This document shows positions 23,977 through 31,065 of a stretch of DNA of 35,054 bases, piece by piece. The stretch comes from Lutacidiplasma sp049802875. GTDB taxonomy: Archaea; Thermoplasmatota; Thermoplasmata; Lutacidiplasmatales; UBA184. The number at the start of each line of letters is the position of its first letter. The stretch's first letter is position 1. Under the pieces are notes generated by a model that saw only the letters and a program-made list of their open reading frames with translations, did not search any database and was not told the origin of the DNA. The stretch spans positions 1 to 35,054 of the forward strand of contig JBARNH010000055.1 in assembly GCA_049802875.1 (NCBI GenBank). The letters run 5' to 3'. A program made the translations under genes and the position numbers.

Positions 23977-24771
23977 ATGCGCGAACTCCTGGCCTATCTC
24001 TCCTTCCGTGGCACGATCCGGGAACGTTCGGTGGAGCCGTACCTTCGATTGCTCCGGGGATTGCGGGAACGGCGTCGGGTCAAAGGGGTGCTCCTCGACA
24101 TCTCGAGCGGAGGCGGCGAAGCGATCGCCTCGATGGATTTTTACCTCGGGCTGAAGCGGCTCGACGCGGTGAAGCCGGTGGTCGCCTCGATCGGGTCGAT
24201 CGGTGCCTCGGGGGCGTATATGGCGGCGCTGGGGGCCCGTCGGATCTTTGCCTATCCGGAGTCGGCGGTCGGCTCGATCGGGGTGATCTTCCCGCACGTC
24301 GCGGTCCGGGACCTGCTTCGCCGTCTCGGAGTCTCGGTCGAACTCTTGCACGTCGGGGAGCACAAGGACGCCTACCAGGGCTACCGCCCGTTGACCGAGG
24401 AGGAACGCGGAAAGTTGCTGGCGGTCGCGCAAGAAAGCTACGACGGATTCGTCGGACTGGTCGCGCGCGAGCGCAAGCGACCGGTCGACGAGGTGCGCGG
24501 GCTCGCCACGGGAGAGTTCTGGACCGGGAGCCGGTCGCTCCAGCTTGGCTTGGTCGATGCGCTCGGGGACCACGAGGCCGCGCTCGAGGAGCTCTCGCGG
24601 ATCACCGGTGTCCCCGCTCGCAAGGCGATTCGGGTGGCGCCGCCACGCCCCTGGTTCGACCGGCTGCTTTCGGGCGGCGCGGGTGCGGTCGCGAGCGGCC
24701 TCTCGGCCCGGATCCACGAGTCGGTCGAGGACGCACTGTTCGAGGGCGCCGGGCTCGGGCTGCTGCGTTAG
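23977..24771 (+). CDS. sppA: Signal peptide peptidase SppA-like serine protease (S49)
   Basis: A 264-aa S49 protease. The catalytic dyad is predicted as Ser78 in SIGASGAYMAA and Lys130 in GEHKDAYQGYRPLT; their spacing of 52 residues equals that of Bacillus SppA (Ser147/Lys199). Other family segments are LLDISSGGGEAIASMDFY, the oxyanion region AVGSIGVIF, and ATGEFWTGSRSLQLGLVDALG. SppA enzymes digest leftover signal peptides in the membrane; many have an N-terminal anchor, but this protein starts directly at the first strand with no transmembrane helix. A weakly amphipathic tail (about 225-260) could associate with membrane. ATG 23977, with a TATA box upstream. Confidence 0.9.
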   Translation: MRELLAYLSFRGTIRERSVEPYLRLLRGLRERRRVKGVLLDISSGGGEAIASMDFYLGLKRLDAVKPVVASIGSIGASGAYMAALGARRIFAYPESAVGSIGVIFPHVAVRDLLRRLGVSVELLHVGEHKDAYQGYRPLTEEERGKLLAVAQESYDGFVGLVARERKRPVDEVRGLATGEFWTGSRSLQLGLVDALGDHEAALEELSRITGVPARKAIRVAPPRPWFDRLLSGGAGAVASGLSARIHESVEDALFEGAGLGLLR

Positions 24772-24798
24772 CTGACGGCGGTATTCCCGGAGAGCGGG

Positions 24799-24806
24799 TT
24801 ATATAC
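24799..24806 (+). promoter_or_regulatory. TATA box of the Sec61-beta gene
   Basis: The sequence TTATATAC is centred about 29 bp before ATG 24832, so transcription should start within about 5 nt of the start codon (near-leaderless mRNA). It stands out in the 60-bp gap after sppA and shows that the small gene has its own promoter. Confidence 0.7.
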
Positions 24807-24831
24807 CGGCGTCGCCGTCGCACGGGCGGTA

Positions 24832-24993
24832 ATGCCCGACAGCAAGCGGTCCGGCTTCTCGAGCGCGGCCGGTCTCATCCAGTACTACGACATGGAGGAG
24901 ACCCGCTCGCTGAAGGTGAACCCGTACCTCGTGATCACGATGGGGATCGTATCGGCGGTCTTCGTCGAGATCCTGAATTGGCGGCTCGTTTGA
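24832..24993 (+). CDS. Preprotein translocase subunit Sec61-beta (SecG homologue)
   Basis: A 53-aa peptide. Archaeal Sec61-beta is a single-spanning, tail-anchored subunit of the SecY/Sec61 channel. The diagnostic pattern is all present: a short polar Ser-rich N-terminus with GFSSAAGLIQYYDMEE (the conserved SSAGLxxYxDxEE box), then LKVNPYLVI, then one transmembrane helix (about 34-49) ending near the C-terminus with NWRLV. Length is typical. It lies downstream of sppA on the same strand but has its own TATA box, and it converges on the Taw1 gene with stops adjacent. Being so short it is easily missed in annotation. Confidence 0.93.
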   Translation: MPDSKRSGFSSAAGLIQYYDMEETRSLKVNPYLVITMGIVSAVFVEILNWRLV

Positions 24994-24994
24994 A

Positions 24995-25975
24995 CTACGC
25001 GGGCACGCCGGCCATCCGCAGCGGAACTACCCCGGGCTCGCGGCCCGGGAGGAATCGACCGTCCGCCCGCGCCCCGAGCAGGTAGACCTTCGACTCCGGT
25101 GATTCGTCGAGCAGGAGGTATCCGGTCCGCTCAGCGAGGCGGCGCGCGAACACGCCGATCTCCTCGTGGGAGGGAACGTGGTCGCGGCCAAGTCGCTGAC
25201 GTGATTTCCCCATGTAGACGTACCCCTTCGGCTCGACGAAATCCGGCCGCGCGAGCAGGTCGAGTTCGGCGTACGAATCGACCCAGCCCAGGTTCCACCC
25301 CTTGACGAGGGTGTGCCGGACGACGCGACGCGTCCTCAAGCCTCGAACGATCTCGAGCGACTCGCGGAGACGGTTCCACGCGTCGTCGTAGGCGGGGAGC
25401 GTCAGGCGGCGGAACACTGCTTCGTTCGGTGCGGTGACCGAGACGTACAATTGGGTCGGGAGCGGGTCGAGGGCCCGGAGGGCGTCCGGATTCGTCCCGT
25501 TGGTCACGAGGAACGTCGTGATCCCTCGCTCGTGGCAGATTTCGAGGAACCGGTTCATCTTCGGGTAGAGGGTCGGCTCGCCGGTCAGCGAGATTGCAAT
25601 ATGCCGGGGGGCTTGGGACTCATCCCACCGTTCGAGCGCGACGGCAGGATCTCCCTTGAACCCCGAGAGGATCCGTCGTTGGGCGTCGATCGAAAGGTCG
25701 AGCAATCGCTCGGGGTCGTCGTATTCGGGCATCACCGCGTCGTTCTCCCATCCCTGGTTCCGCCAGCAGAATCGGCAGCGCAGGTTGCACGAATCGATCG
25801 CCGGTGACATCTGCAGGCACCGGTGGCTCTCGATCCCGTAGAACCGGCCCTTGTAGCAGTCCCGACCACGGACCAGCGACTCGCGGGTCCAGTAACAGAT
25901 CTTGACCGCGCTGTGTTTCCCGACGAGTTGGTACCCTTGGCCCACCAATTCCGTCGAGAGGTCTTGGTCGCCCAT
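24995..25975 (-). CDS. taw1: tRNA 4-demethylwyosine synthase (radical SAM)
   Basis: Taw1/TYW1 condenses N1-methylguanosine-37 of tRNA-Phe with pyruvate to form 4-demethylwyosine, the tricyclic core of wyosine bases, using two 4Fe-4S clusters. The radical-SAM cluster is CNLRCRFC (C63, C67, C70), and the second cluster can use C27 (KICYW), C40 (RDCYKG) and C53 (HRCLQ). Other segments are HIAISLTGEPTLYPKMNRF, FLVTNGTNPDAL, QLYVSVTAPN and the C-terminal FVEPKGYVYMGKSRQRL. From ATG 25975 the protein is 326 aa, close to archaeal relatives; ATG 26005 would add 10 residues and cannot be excluded. Archaea carry this enzyme without the fused flavodoxin of eukaryotic TYW1, as here. Confidence 0.94.
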   Translation of the reverse strand: MGDQDLSTELVGQGYQLVGKHSAVKICYWTRESLVRGRDCYKGRFYGIESHRCLQMSPAIDSCNLRCRFCWRNQGWENDAVMPEYDDPERLLDLSIDAQRRILSGFKGDPAVALERWDESQAPRHIAISLTGEPTLYPKMNRFLEICHERGITTFLVTNGTNPDALRALDPLPTQLYVSVTAPNEAVFRRLTLPAYDDAWNRLRESLEIVRGLRTRRVVRHTLVKGWNLGWVDSYAELDLLARPDFVEPKGYVYMGKSRQRLGRDHVPSHEEIGVFARRLAERTGYLLLDESPESKVYLLGARADGRFLPGREPGVVPLRMAGVPA

Positions 25976-26079
25976 GGCCGGGGCAGCGAACGTTCGAGCT
26001 CGCATAATCCTTTGCGCGAGGACTCATTGGGTGGCAGTGCCCCCACGGGGGCGACGCCGTCCGGGGCACGACGGCGACG

Positions 26080-26958
26080 TTACGTGAATTCTTCCCGATT
26101 GAACAGCAAGAGACCCGCGACCGCGGTGAGGACGAGATAGACGAGCATGATCGCGATCCCCTCGGCGATACCGGCCGTGTAGGTGGTCGTCATCACCATG
26201 AACCGGCCCATGCCCGCGGTCGTCGTCGTGACCGTGCCCTGGAGCCCCCAATTGACGCTGGTCGAGAACACGTTCCCGACCGTAGAACTCGCGTAGGAGA
26301 TGATCATCCACGGCTCGATCTTGACAAGGCCCACGATGAGGTCCTGCAGCAGTGTGAAACCGAACAGGAACAGAATCGCCGTCAGGACGAAGCCGTACGC
26401 GCTCGTCTTGAACAGCGAACTGAACAGGAACGTGGCCCCCAGTACCGCACTGAGGTAGACAAGCGCCAAGACCAGGGAGACGACCAGCTGCCACGGCAGG
26501 GCGCCGCTTCCGAAATAGAAAGCGCCGTTCACCAGCAAGATCGCGAGGAACAGCAGGATCATCGCGACCGACGCGAGGAATGCGGCGATGTACTTCCCGA
26601 GGTAGACCGTCCCCCGGCGCAGCGGGAGCCCCATCAGGAAGTACCCCGTCTTGTTCTGGAACTCGCCGGCGATGGCGTCCCCGCCGAAAAAGACGGCGGC
26701 CAGGATGATCACGACGCCGACTCCGCCGCCCCAAAAGGTGCCGTAGAACGCGAGATTCGTCGAGATGATCTGTCCGCGAAAGTGGGACACCACGAAGGTC
26801 GCGATCGCGCCGATAGCGAGGACGATCGCCGCGAGGGCGATGAACCGGCGGGACCGCAGATATTCCCGGAGTTGGTACCGGGCCAGCTTGGTCACCTGCT
26901 CCATCGAATCGGGAACCCGGAGCCGCGGGGGCGTCGGGAGCGCCGACTCGGTCTGCAC
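26080..26958 (-). CDS. ABC-2 type transporter permease
   Basis: A 292-aa membrane protein with about six transmembrane helices. It has an N-terminal cytoplasmic stretch with QVTKLARYQLREYLRSRRF, then helix FIALAAIVLAIGAIATFVV, an extracellular loop, FQNKTGYFLMGLPLRRGTVY (the ABC-2 amphipathic region) and four further helices. This resembles bacitracin- or copper-associated ABC-2 permeases of the NosY type. Start GTG 26958; four bases separate it from the stop of the ATPase gene, so the two are co-transcribed. Proximity to a copper ATPase operon is suggestive of metal- or nitrous-oxide-related use, but substrate is unknown. Confidence 0.88.
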   Translation of the reverse strand: MQTESALPTPPRLRVPDSMEQVTKLARYQLREYLRSRRFIALAAIVLAIGAIATFVVSHFRGQIISTNLAFYGTFWGGGVGVVIILAAVFFGGDAIAGEFQNKTGYFLMGLPLRRGTVYLGKYIAAFLASVAMILLFLAILLVNGAFYFGSGALPWQLVVSLVLALVYLSAVLGATFLFSSLFKTSAYGFVLTAILFLFGFTLLQDLIVGLVKIEPWMIISYASSTVGNVFSTSVNWGLQGTVTTTTAGMGRFMVMTTTYTAGIAEGIAIMLVYLVLTAVAGLLLFNREEFT

Positions 26959-26962
26959 GGCG

Positions 26963-27907
26963 CTAGTCCCCCCGCGAGATCTGACTCAAGTAGACCTCTT
27001 CGAGCGCGCTTTCGGACTCGGAGACACTGACGACCCCGACGTGCAGGCCCACGAGCGCCTCCAGAAGTTTCTCTTGCCCTTCAAGCCCGCCACTGAACTG
27101 GAGTCGGACCCGTTTCGCGTCGAGCTGATTCGCGCTGGCGACCCCGGGAAGCGTAGCGATCCGTTGGGCCACGATCTCGGGGGCCACGGGACGGGCAAGG
27201 AGAACATCGACCGTCGCGTGGCCATTCGCGAACCGAGAGGTCACGTTCTCGAGCGTGTCGTAGAACAGCAGCTTCCCTTTGTCGATGAGGGCGACCTCGT
27301 CGCAGACATCGACCACTTCGCTGAGAATGTGGCTGCTCATGAAGATCAGCCGCTGGCTCTTCTTGAGCTCCCGGACGATCGAGCGGACCTCGGCCATCCC
27401 CCGAGGGTCCAGGCCCGTCGACGGCTCATCGAGGAGCAGAACGACCGGGTCGTGTACGAGGGCAGCGGCGATGTTGATGCGTTGCTTCATTCCCTTCGAC
27501 ATTCGCCCGACCTTTTGGTCGGCCCAATCCGACATCTTGACTTCCGCCAGGACGGTCCGGATGCGATTGCGTCGTTCCCCGGCCGGGACTCCTCGCAGGT
27601 CGGCGACCATTTCGAGGGCCTCGTTCGGCGTCAGGGACGGGTAGATCTCCGGACTCTCGATCAGGACCCCCGCGTCGGCGAGGGCCTGCTTGCGGTGCTC
27701 TTGCACGGAGACGCCGTTGAGGGAACAGCCACCGGCGGTCGGGAAGATCATGTCGGTGAGCAGTTTCAGCGTGGTCGTTTTGCCGGCGCCGTTGGGACCG
27801 AGGAAGCCGACACACTTCGTCCCGGTGATCCTGAGATTCAGGTTGTCGAGCGCCGTGAACCCGCCAAATCGCTTCGTCAGCCCGACCGCCTCAATGCTCG
27901 GAGACAT
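26963..27907 (-). CDS. ABC transporter ATP-binding protein
   Basis: A 314-aa ATPase partner of the following permease. Walker A GPNGAGKT is at 37-44, the signature RMSKGMKQR at 135-143 and Walker B VVLLLDEP at 155-162, followed by the H-loop FMSSHILSEVVDVCD. The sequence pattern (early LTKRFGGFTALDNLNL, late C-terminal extension of about 90 residues) is that of DrrA/BcrA/NosF-like exporters. ATG 27907; a TATA-like CTTTTAGCC lies at 27938-27946, about 35 bp upstream. The neighbouring copA gene ends only 49 bp away on the same strand, so read-through from the copper operon is possible. Confidence 0.92.
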   Translation of the reverse strand: MSPSIEAVGLTKRFGGFTALDNLNLRITGTKCVGFLGPNGAGKTTTLKLLTDMIFPTAGGCSLNGVSVQEHRKQALADAGVLIESPEIYPSLTPNEALEMVADLRGVPAGERRNRIRTVLAEVKMSDWADQKVGRMSKGMKQRINIAAALVHDPVVLLLDEPSTGLDPRGMAEVRSIVRELKKSQRLIFMSSHILSEVVDVCDEVALIDKGKLLFYDTLENVTSRFANGHATVDVLLARPVAPEIVAQRIATLPGVASANQLDAKRVRLQFSGGLEGQEKLLEALVGLHVGVVSVSESESALEEVYLSQISRGD

Positions 27908-27956
27908 GGTGCCTGGATGACTCCGGTTGGACGTCGATGGCTAAAAGAGTGCGGTA

Positions 27957-30071
27957 TCAGTGTGCTGGTGTCACACTCGACGGAGCACGTAGCGGTCTGC
28001 GCGAGAGGGCGACCCAGCGGAGTGACAGCGAATTCATGACCACGGTCGTCGAGGAGAGGCCCATCGCGACGGCCCCGACCACCGGCAGCACGTCGTAGAC
28101 GGAAAGTCCAAAAAAGGGAACCAGTGCCCCCATCGCCACCGGGAGGAGAACGGCGTTGTACCCGATCGCCCAGCTCAGGTTCCATCGCACCTTCCGGACG
28201 GTTCGACGGGCCAGTCGCAACGCGAGCGCCACTCCCCGGAAATCCGAGCGCACCAGAATTACTTGGCCGGCCTCCCGGGCGACCTCGGTTCCGGACCCGA
28301 TCGCGATTCCCAGATCCGCACCCGCGATCGCCGGGGCGTCGTTGATCCCATCACCGACGAAAGCAACGCGACGACCCGCGGTGCGAAACCGTTGGATGAG
28401 TTCGAGCTTCCCGGCGGGGGTCATTCCGGCGTGGACTTCACGGATCCCGAGCTCTCGGGCCACGGAATCGGCGGCCAGGCCGTTATCCCCGGTGACCAAC
28501 ACGACACCGACCCCGTCCTGCGAAAGGGCGCGGAGGGCCTCGGGAACGCCCGGCGCGATCTCGTCCGCAAACTCAAGCAGTCCGATGACGGACCCATCGC
28601 GCACGACCACTGAAGCCGACCCGCCAACGGATACACGGGCTCCCCCGGAGTCGCCGGCGCCCGGCGGACCCCCGGGCGAGGCGGCACCGGAACTCTCACG
28701 GAGGACTTCGATCTCCTGTCCGTCCACAATCCCCCGAACTCCGATTCCGGGGAGGGACTGGATCCCCTCGGCGAGACGGTGACGGATCCCTCGATGCTCC
28801 GCCGCCTCCACCACGGCATGAGCGAACGGATGCTCCGATCCCGACTCGATCGCGGAGGCGAGGCCCAAAAGTTCATCTTCCGTCACCGGGGCGGTAGCGT
28901 GGACGCGGGTGAGTCGCGGGCGACCGAGAGTGAGCGTACCGGTCTTGTCCGTGAGCATGAGGTCGATGGTCGCGGCCCGCTCGATCGCGTCCTCGCCCCG
29001 GAACAGGATCCCGGCCTCGGCCGCCCGGCCGGTCCCGACGACGATCGCCGCCGGCGTCGCGATTCCGAAGGCGCAGGGGCATGCGGTGATCGCCACGGCG
29101 ACGAATACGAGGAGGGCGATCGTGAGTGAGGCCCCGCCGAGGGAAAACCAAGCGGCGGCAGCGACCAGCGCAAGGATGAGGACCACGGGGACGAATACCG
29201 CCGCGATACGATCGGCAGTACGTTTGAGGGGCACCCGGGACATCTCCGATTCGGTGAGCAACCGACCGATCTGGGCCAGGAAAGTGTCCGACCCGACGGT
29301 CGTGGCGACGACCTCGACCGTCCCCTCTCCGTTGATGGAAGCGGCGAGGACCCGGTCCCCGGGGCCTTTCGGGACCGGCATCGATTCTCCGGTGAGAAGG
29401 GACTCGTCCACGGTCGTCCGGCCGGCCCGGATCGCCCCATCCACGGGCAACCGACCTCCCGGGAGGATCCGCACGCGGTCCCCGACGACGAGTTCGCCGA
29501 CCGGCACGGTCCGAACCCCGTCGTCGCGGAGGACCTGCGCGGTCGCCGGGAGGAGCTCGTGCAATCGACGCAGCGCCGATCCGGCGCGTGCCCGCGTCAA
29601 ATGCTCCAGATAATTTCCGGTCAGGATGAGGGTGATGATGAGGGCGGAGGCGTCGAAATAGTCGTCGTGCGGCAACCGCGACGGGAGGGCCAGGGCGGCG
29701 AGGCTGTAGACGTACGCCGTGGTCGTGCCGACCGCGATGAGGATATCCATGTTCCACGAGCGTTCACGGACCGCGTCCCGAGTGCCCGCATAGAAGGTGG
29801 CGCCGGCGTAGAATTGGACGACCGTCGCCAGCCCGGCCGCTCCGAGCGTGGCGTCGGTGGACGAGAATGCATAGGTGAGGATCACGACCGCGATCGAGAG
29901 GGGCCACGCGACCGCGAGACGGAGGAACAGACGTCGCTGCTCTCGGTCGGGGTCCGCAAATTGGTGGAGGCACGTTTCCGAGCAGAAGTAGTAGACCCGA
30001 TTCTCACGGATCAACTGGAGCGACGACCCGCGCTCCTCGACCCACATCCCGCACACCGGGTCGGTCGCCAT
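27957..30071 (-). CDS. copA: Copper-type P1B-ATPase with N-terminal YHS domain
   Basis: A 704-aa heavy-metal P-type ATPase, probably exporting Cu(I). Residues 1-40 form a YHS domain (DPVCGMWVEE, FCSETCLHQF; Cys7, Cys30, Cys34) instead of the usual HMA metal-binding domain. The core has TGES at 227-230, the metal-site CPC at 331-333, phosphorylation DKTGT (Asp375), SEHP at 412-415 and GDGINDAP at 573-580. The seventh helix has YNAVLLPVAMG and the last has MGLSSTTVVMN, the YN and MxxSS residues of Cu(I) pumps. About eight transmembrane helices are expected. An extra Gly/Pro-rich loop sits at 460-485. ATG 30071; 33 bp separate it from the upstream YHS peptide gene, implying one operon. Confidence 0.92.
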   Translation of the reverse strand: MATDPVCGMWVEERGSSLQLIRENRVYYFCSETCLHQFADPDREQRRLFLRLAVAWPLSIAVVILTYAFSSTDATLGAAGLATVVQFYAGATFYAGTRDAVRERSWNMDILIAVGTTTAYVYSLAALALPSRLPHDDYFDASALIITLILTGNYLEHLTRARAGSALRRLHELLPATAQVLRDDGVRTVPVGELVVGDRVRILPGGRLPVDGAIRAGRTTVDESLLTGESMPVPKGPGDRVLAASINGEGTVEVVATTVGSDTFLAQIGRLLTESEMSRVPLKRTADRIAAVFVPVVLILALVAAAAWFSLGGASLTIALLVFVAVAITACPCAFGIATPAAIVVGTGRAAEAGILFRGEDAIERAATIDLMLTDKTGTLTLGRPRLTRVHATAPVTEDELLGLASAIESGSEHPFAHAVVEAAEHRGIRHRLAEGIQSLPGIGVRGIVDGQEIEVLRESSGAASPGGPPGAGDSGGARVSVGGSASVVVRDGSVIGLLEFADEIAPGVPEALRALSQDGVGVVLVTGDNGLAADSVARELGIREVHAGMTPAGKLELIQRFRTAGRRVAFVGDGINDAPAIAGADLGIAIGSGTEVAREAGQVILVRSDFRGVALALRLARRTVRKVRWNLSWAIGYNAVLLPVAMGALVPFFGLSVYDVLPVVGAVAMGLSSTTVVMNSLSLRWVALSRRPLRAPSSVTPAH

Positions 30072-30104
30072 CGACGGATCGACTCCGGGAGGGCGGAGGG
30101 AGCG

Positions 30105-30251
30105 TCAGGTCGTAGGTGAACCGCGCTTTCGCTCGAACGTCTTCTGGCACGCCACCGAGCAAAAGTACACGGTCTCCGTTCCGTAGATTCCGTGAGCCGC
30201 CGCGCTCGAGTGTTCGATGACCATCCCGCAGACCGGGTCTTTGACCTTCAT
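30105..30251 (-). CDS. YHS-domain microprotein (48 aa)
   Basis: A 48-aa peptide too short for most gene finders. It starts MKVKDPVCGMVIE and contains VYFCSVACQKTFERK: Cys8 in DPVCGM, then Cys31 and Cys35, the same arrangement as the YHS domain at the start of the copper ATPase encoded next. YHS domains bind metal or mediate protein contacts; here a soluble copper carrier or sensor for the pump is a reasonable inference. It is the first gene of the copA operon, with a TATA box (minus CTATATC, 30275-30281) about 27 bp before the ATG. A GC-rich, basic tail RKRGSPTT follows the domain. Confidence 0.88.
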   Translation of the reverse strand: MKVKDPVCGMVIEHSSAAAHGIYGTETVYFCSVACQKTFERKRGSPTT

Positions 30252-30274
30252 CCCTAGCGGTCACGTCAACGCGG

Positions 30275-30281
30275 GATATAG
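30275..30281 (-). promoter_or_regulatory. TATA box of the YHS-copA operon
   Basis: Minus-strand CTATATC, centred about 27 bp before the YHS ATG at 30251. This predicts a transcription start within a few bases of the ATG. It would drive both the YHS peptide and copA. Confidence 0.65.
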
Positions 30282-30345
30282 GGTCCGCGACGCTGGGGGC
30301 TGACTTCGCAAAAGCCTAAGCCCCCGCCTCGGTTTGGTGATCGAG

Positions 30346-30672
30346 ATGGTCGCCGAACTTCGCCCCGAAGAGGTCGCGGAGAAGCTCAAGGAGAATCCCG
30401 GTCGAATCTTCCTGCTCGACGTGAGGGAACCGGACGAACGGGAGCTCGCGGCGATCGAACCGTCCGTTCACATCCCGATGCGCGACGTTCCGGGACGCCT
30501 CTCCGAACTGCCGACGGACCGGGAGATCGTCGTGTACTGTCACGGGGGCACCCGGTCCGCGATGATCGCCGGCTTTCTGGAAGGGAAGGGGTATCGGAAC
30601 GTGGCGAACCTCAGCGGCGGGATCGACGCGTGGTCGCGTGCGGTCGACCCCAAGGTCCCTCGTTACGAGTGA
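30346..30672 (+). CDS. Rhodanese-like sulfurtransferase domain protein
   Basis: A 108-aa single-domain rhodanese. The pattern is LRPEEVAEKLKENPG, FLLDVREPDERELAAI, HIPMRDVPGRL and the active-site loop VVYCHGGTRSAM with Cys65, closing with YRNVANLSGGIDAW. Such cytoplasmic proteins carry persulfide sulfur for tRNA thiolation, cofactor synthesis or sulfide detoxification; which applies here is unknown. I chose ATG 30346 because GGTGATC, matching the 16S anti-Shine-Dalgarno sequence, directly precedes it; upstream GTG 30337 and TTG 30334 lie in the same frame. It is divergent from the copper operon and converges on the small winged-helix gene. Confidence 0.92.
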   Translation: MVAELRPEEVAEKLKENPGRIFLLDVREPDERELAAIEPSVHIPMRDVPGRLSELPTDREIVVYCHGGTRSAMIAGFLEGKGYRNVANLSGGIDAWSRAVDPKVPRYE

Positions 30673-30713
30673 ACCCTGACGCCGCGGCCCCGCAGGCCGA
30701 GGTGCGGCTCACC

Positions 30714-31049
30714 TTACCCTCGGCGTCGGGAAGTTCGGTCCTCCGGATTGGACTCCAAGACCTCGATGTAGGCGCGCATCTTCCAGTAGGTCGTGAGGAA
30801 CTCCTGGCCCCGGACGGTGATCTCGTAGGCCGGACGACCTTCCACCTCTTCGCTGGAAAGGAGCCCCAGGCCGACCAGCCGCTCGACAAAGTTCCGGAGC
30901 CGGTCGACCGGCATTCCCGCCCCGTACGAGACCCGGGTGATCCGAGCCCGGCCGTGGTACCGCTTCACGACCTCGAGTACCGTCGCGTAGAGGTCGGTCG
31001 CCTCCCGGCGTCGCGGGCTCGTCCGGCCGTCCTCGCGGTCGTTGAGCAT
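30714..31049 (-). CDS. Small winged-helix transcriptional regulator-like protein
   Basis: A 111-aa protein with an archaeal winged-helix pattern: a basic N-terminus, then DLYATVLEVVKRYHGRA, RITRVSYGAGMPVDRLRNFV, ERLVGLGLLSSEE and the wing RPAYEITVRGQEFLTTYWKM. This matches the short archaeal regulators often labelled HTH_45/'winged helix-turn-helix'. ATG 31049 follows GGAGG seven bases upstream. It is only 16 bp behind the stop of the bactofilin-like gene on the same strand, so they are probably one transcript and the protein may control that operon. Its DNA target is unknown. Confidence 0.78.
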   Translation of the reverse strand: MLNDREDGRTSPRRREATDLYATVLEVVKRYHGRARITRVSYGAGMPVDRLRNFVERLVGLGLLSSEEVEGRPAYEITVRGQEFLTTYWKMRAYIEVLESNPEDRTSRRRG

Positions 31050-31065
31050 CTACGGTCCTCCGGCC

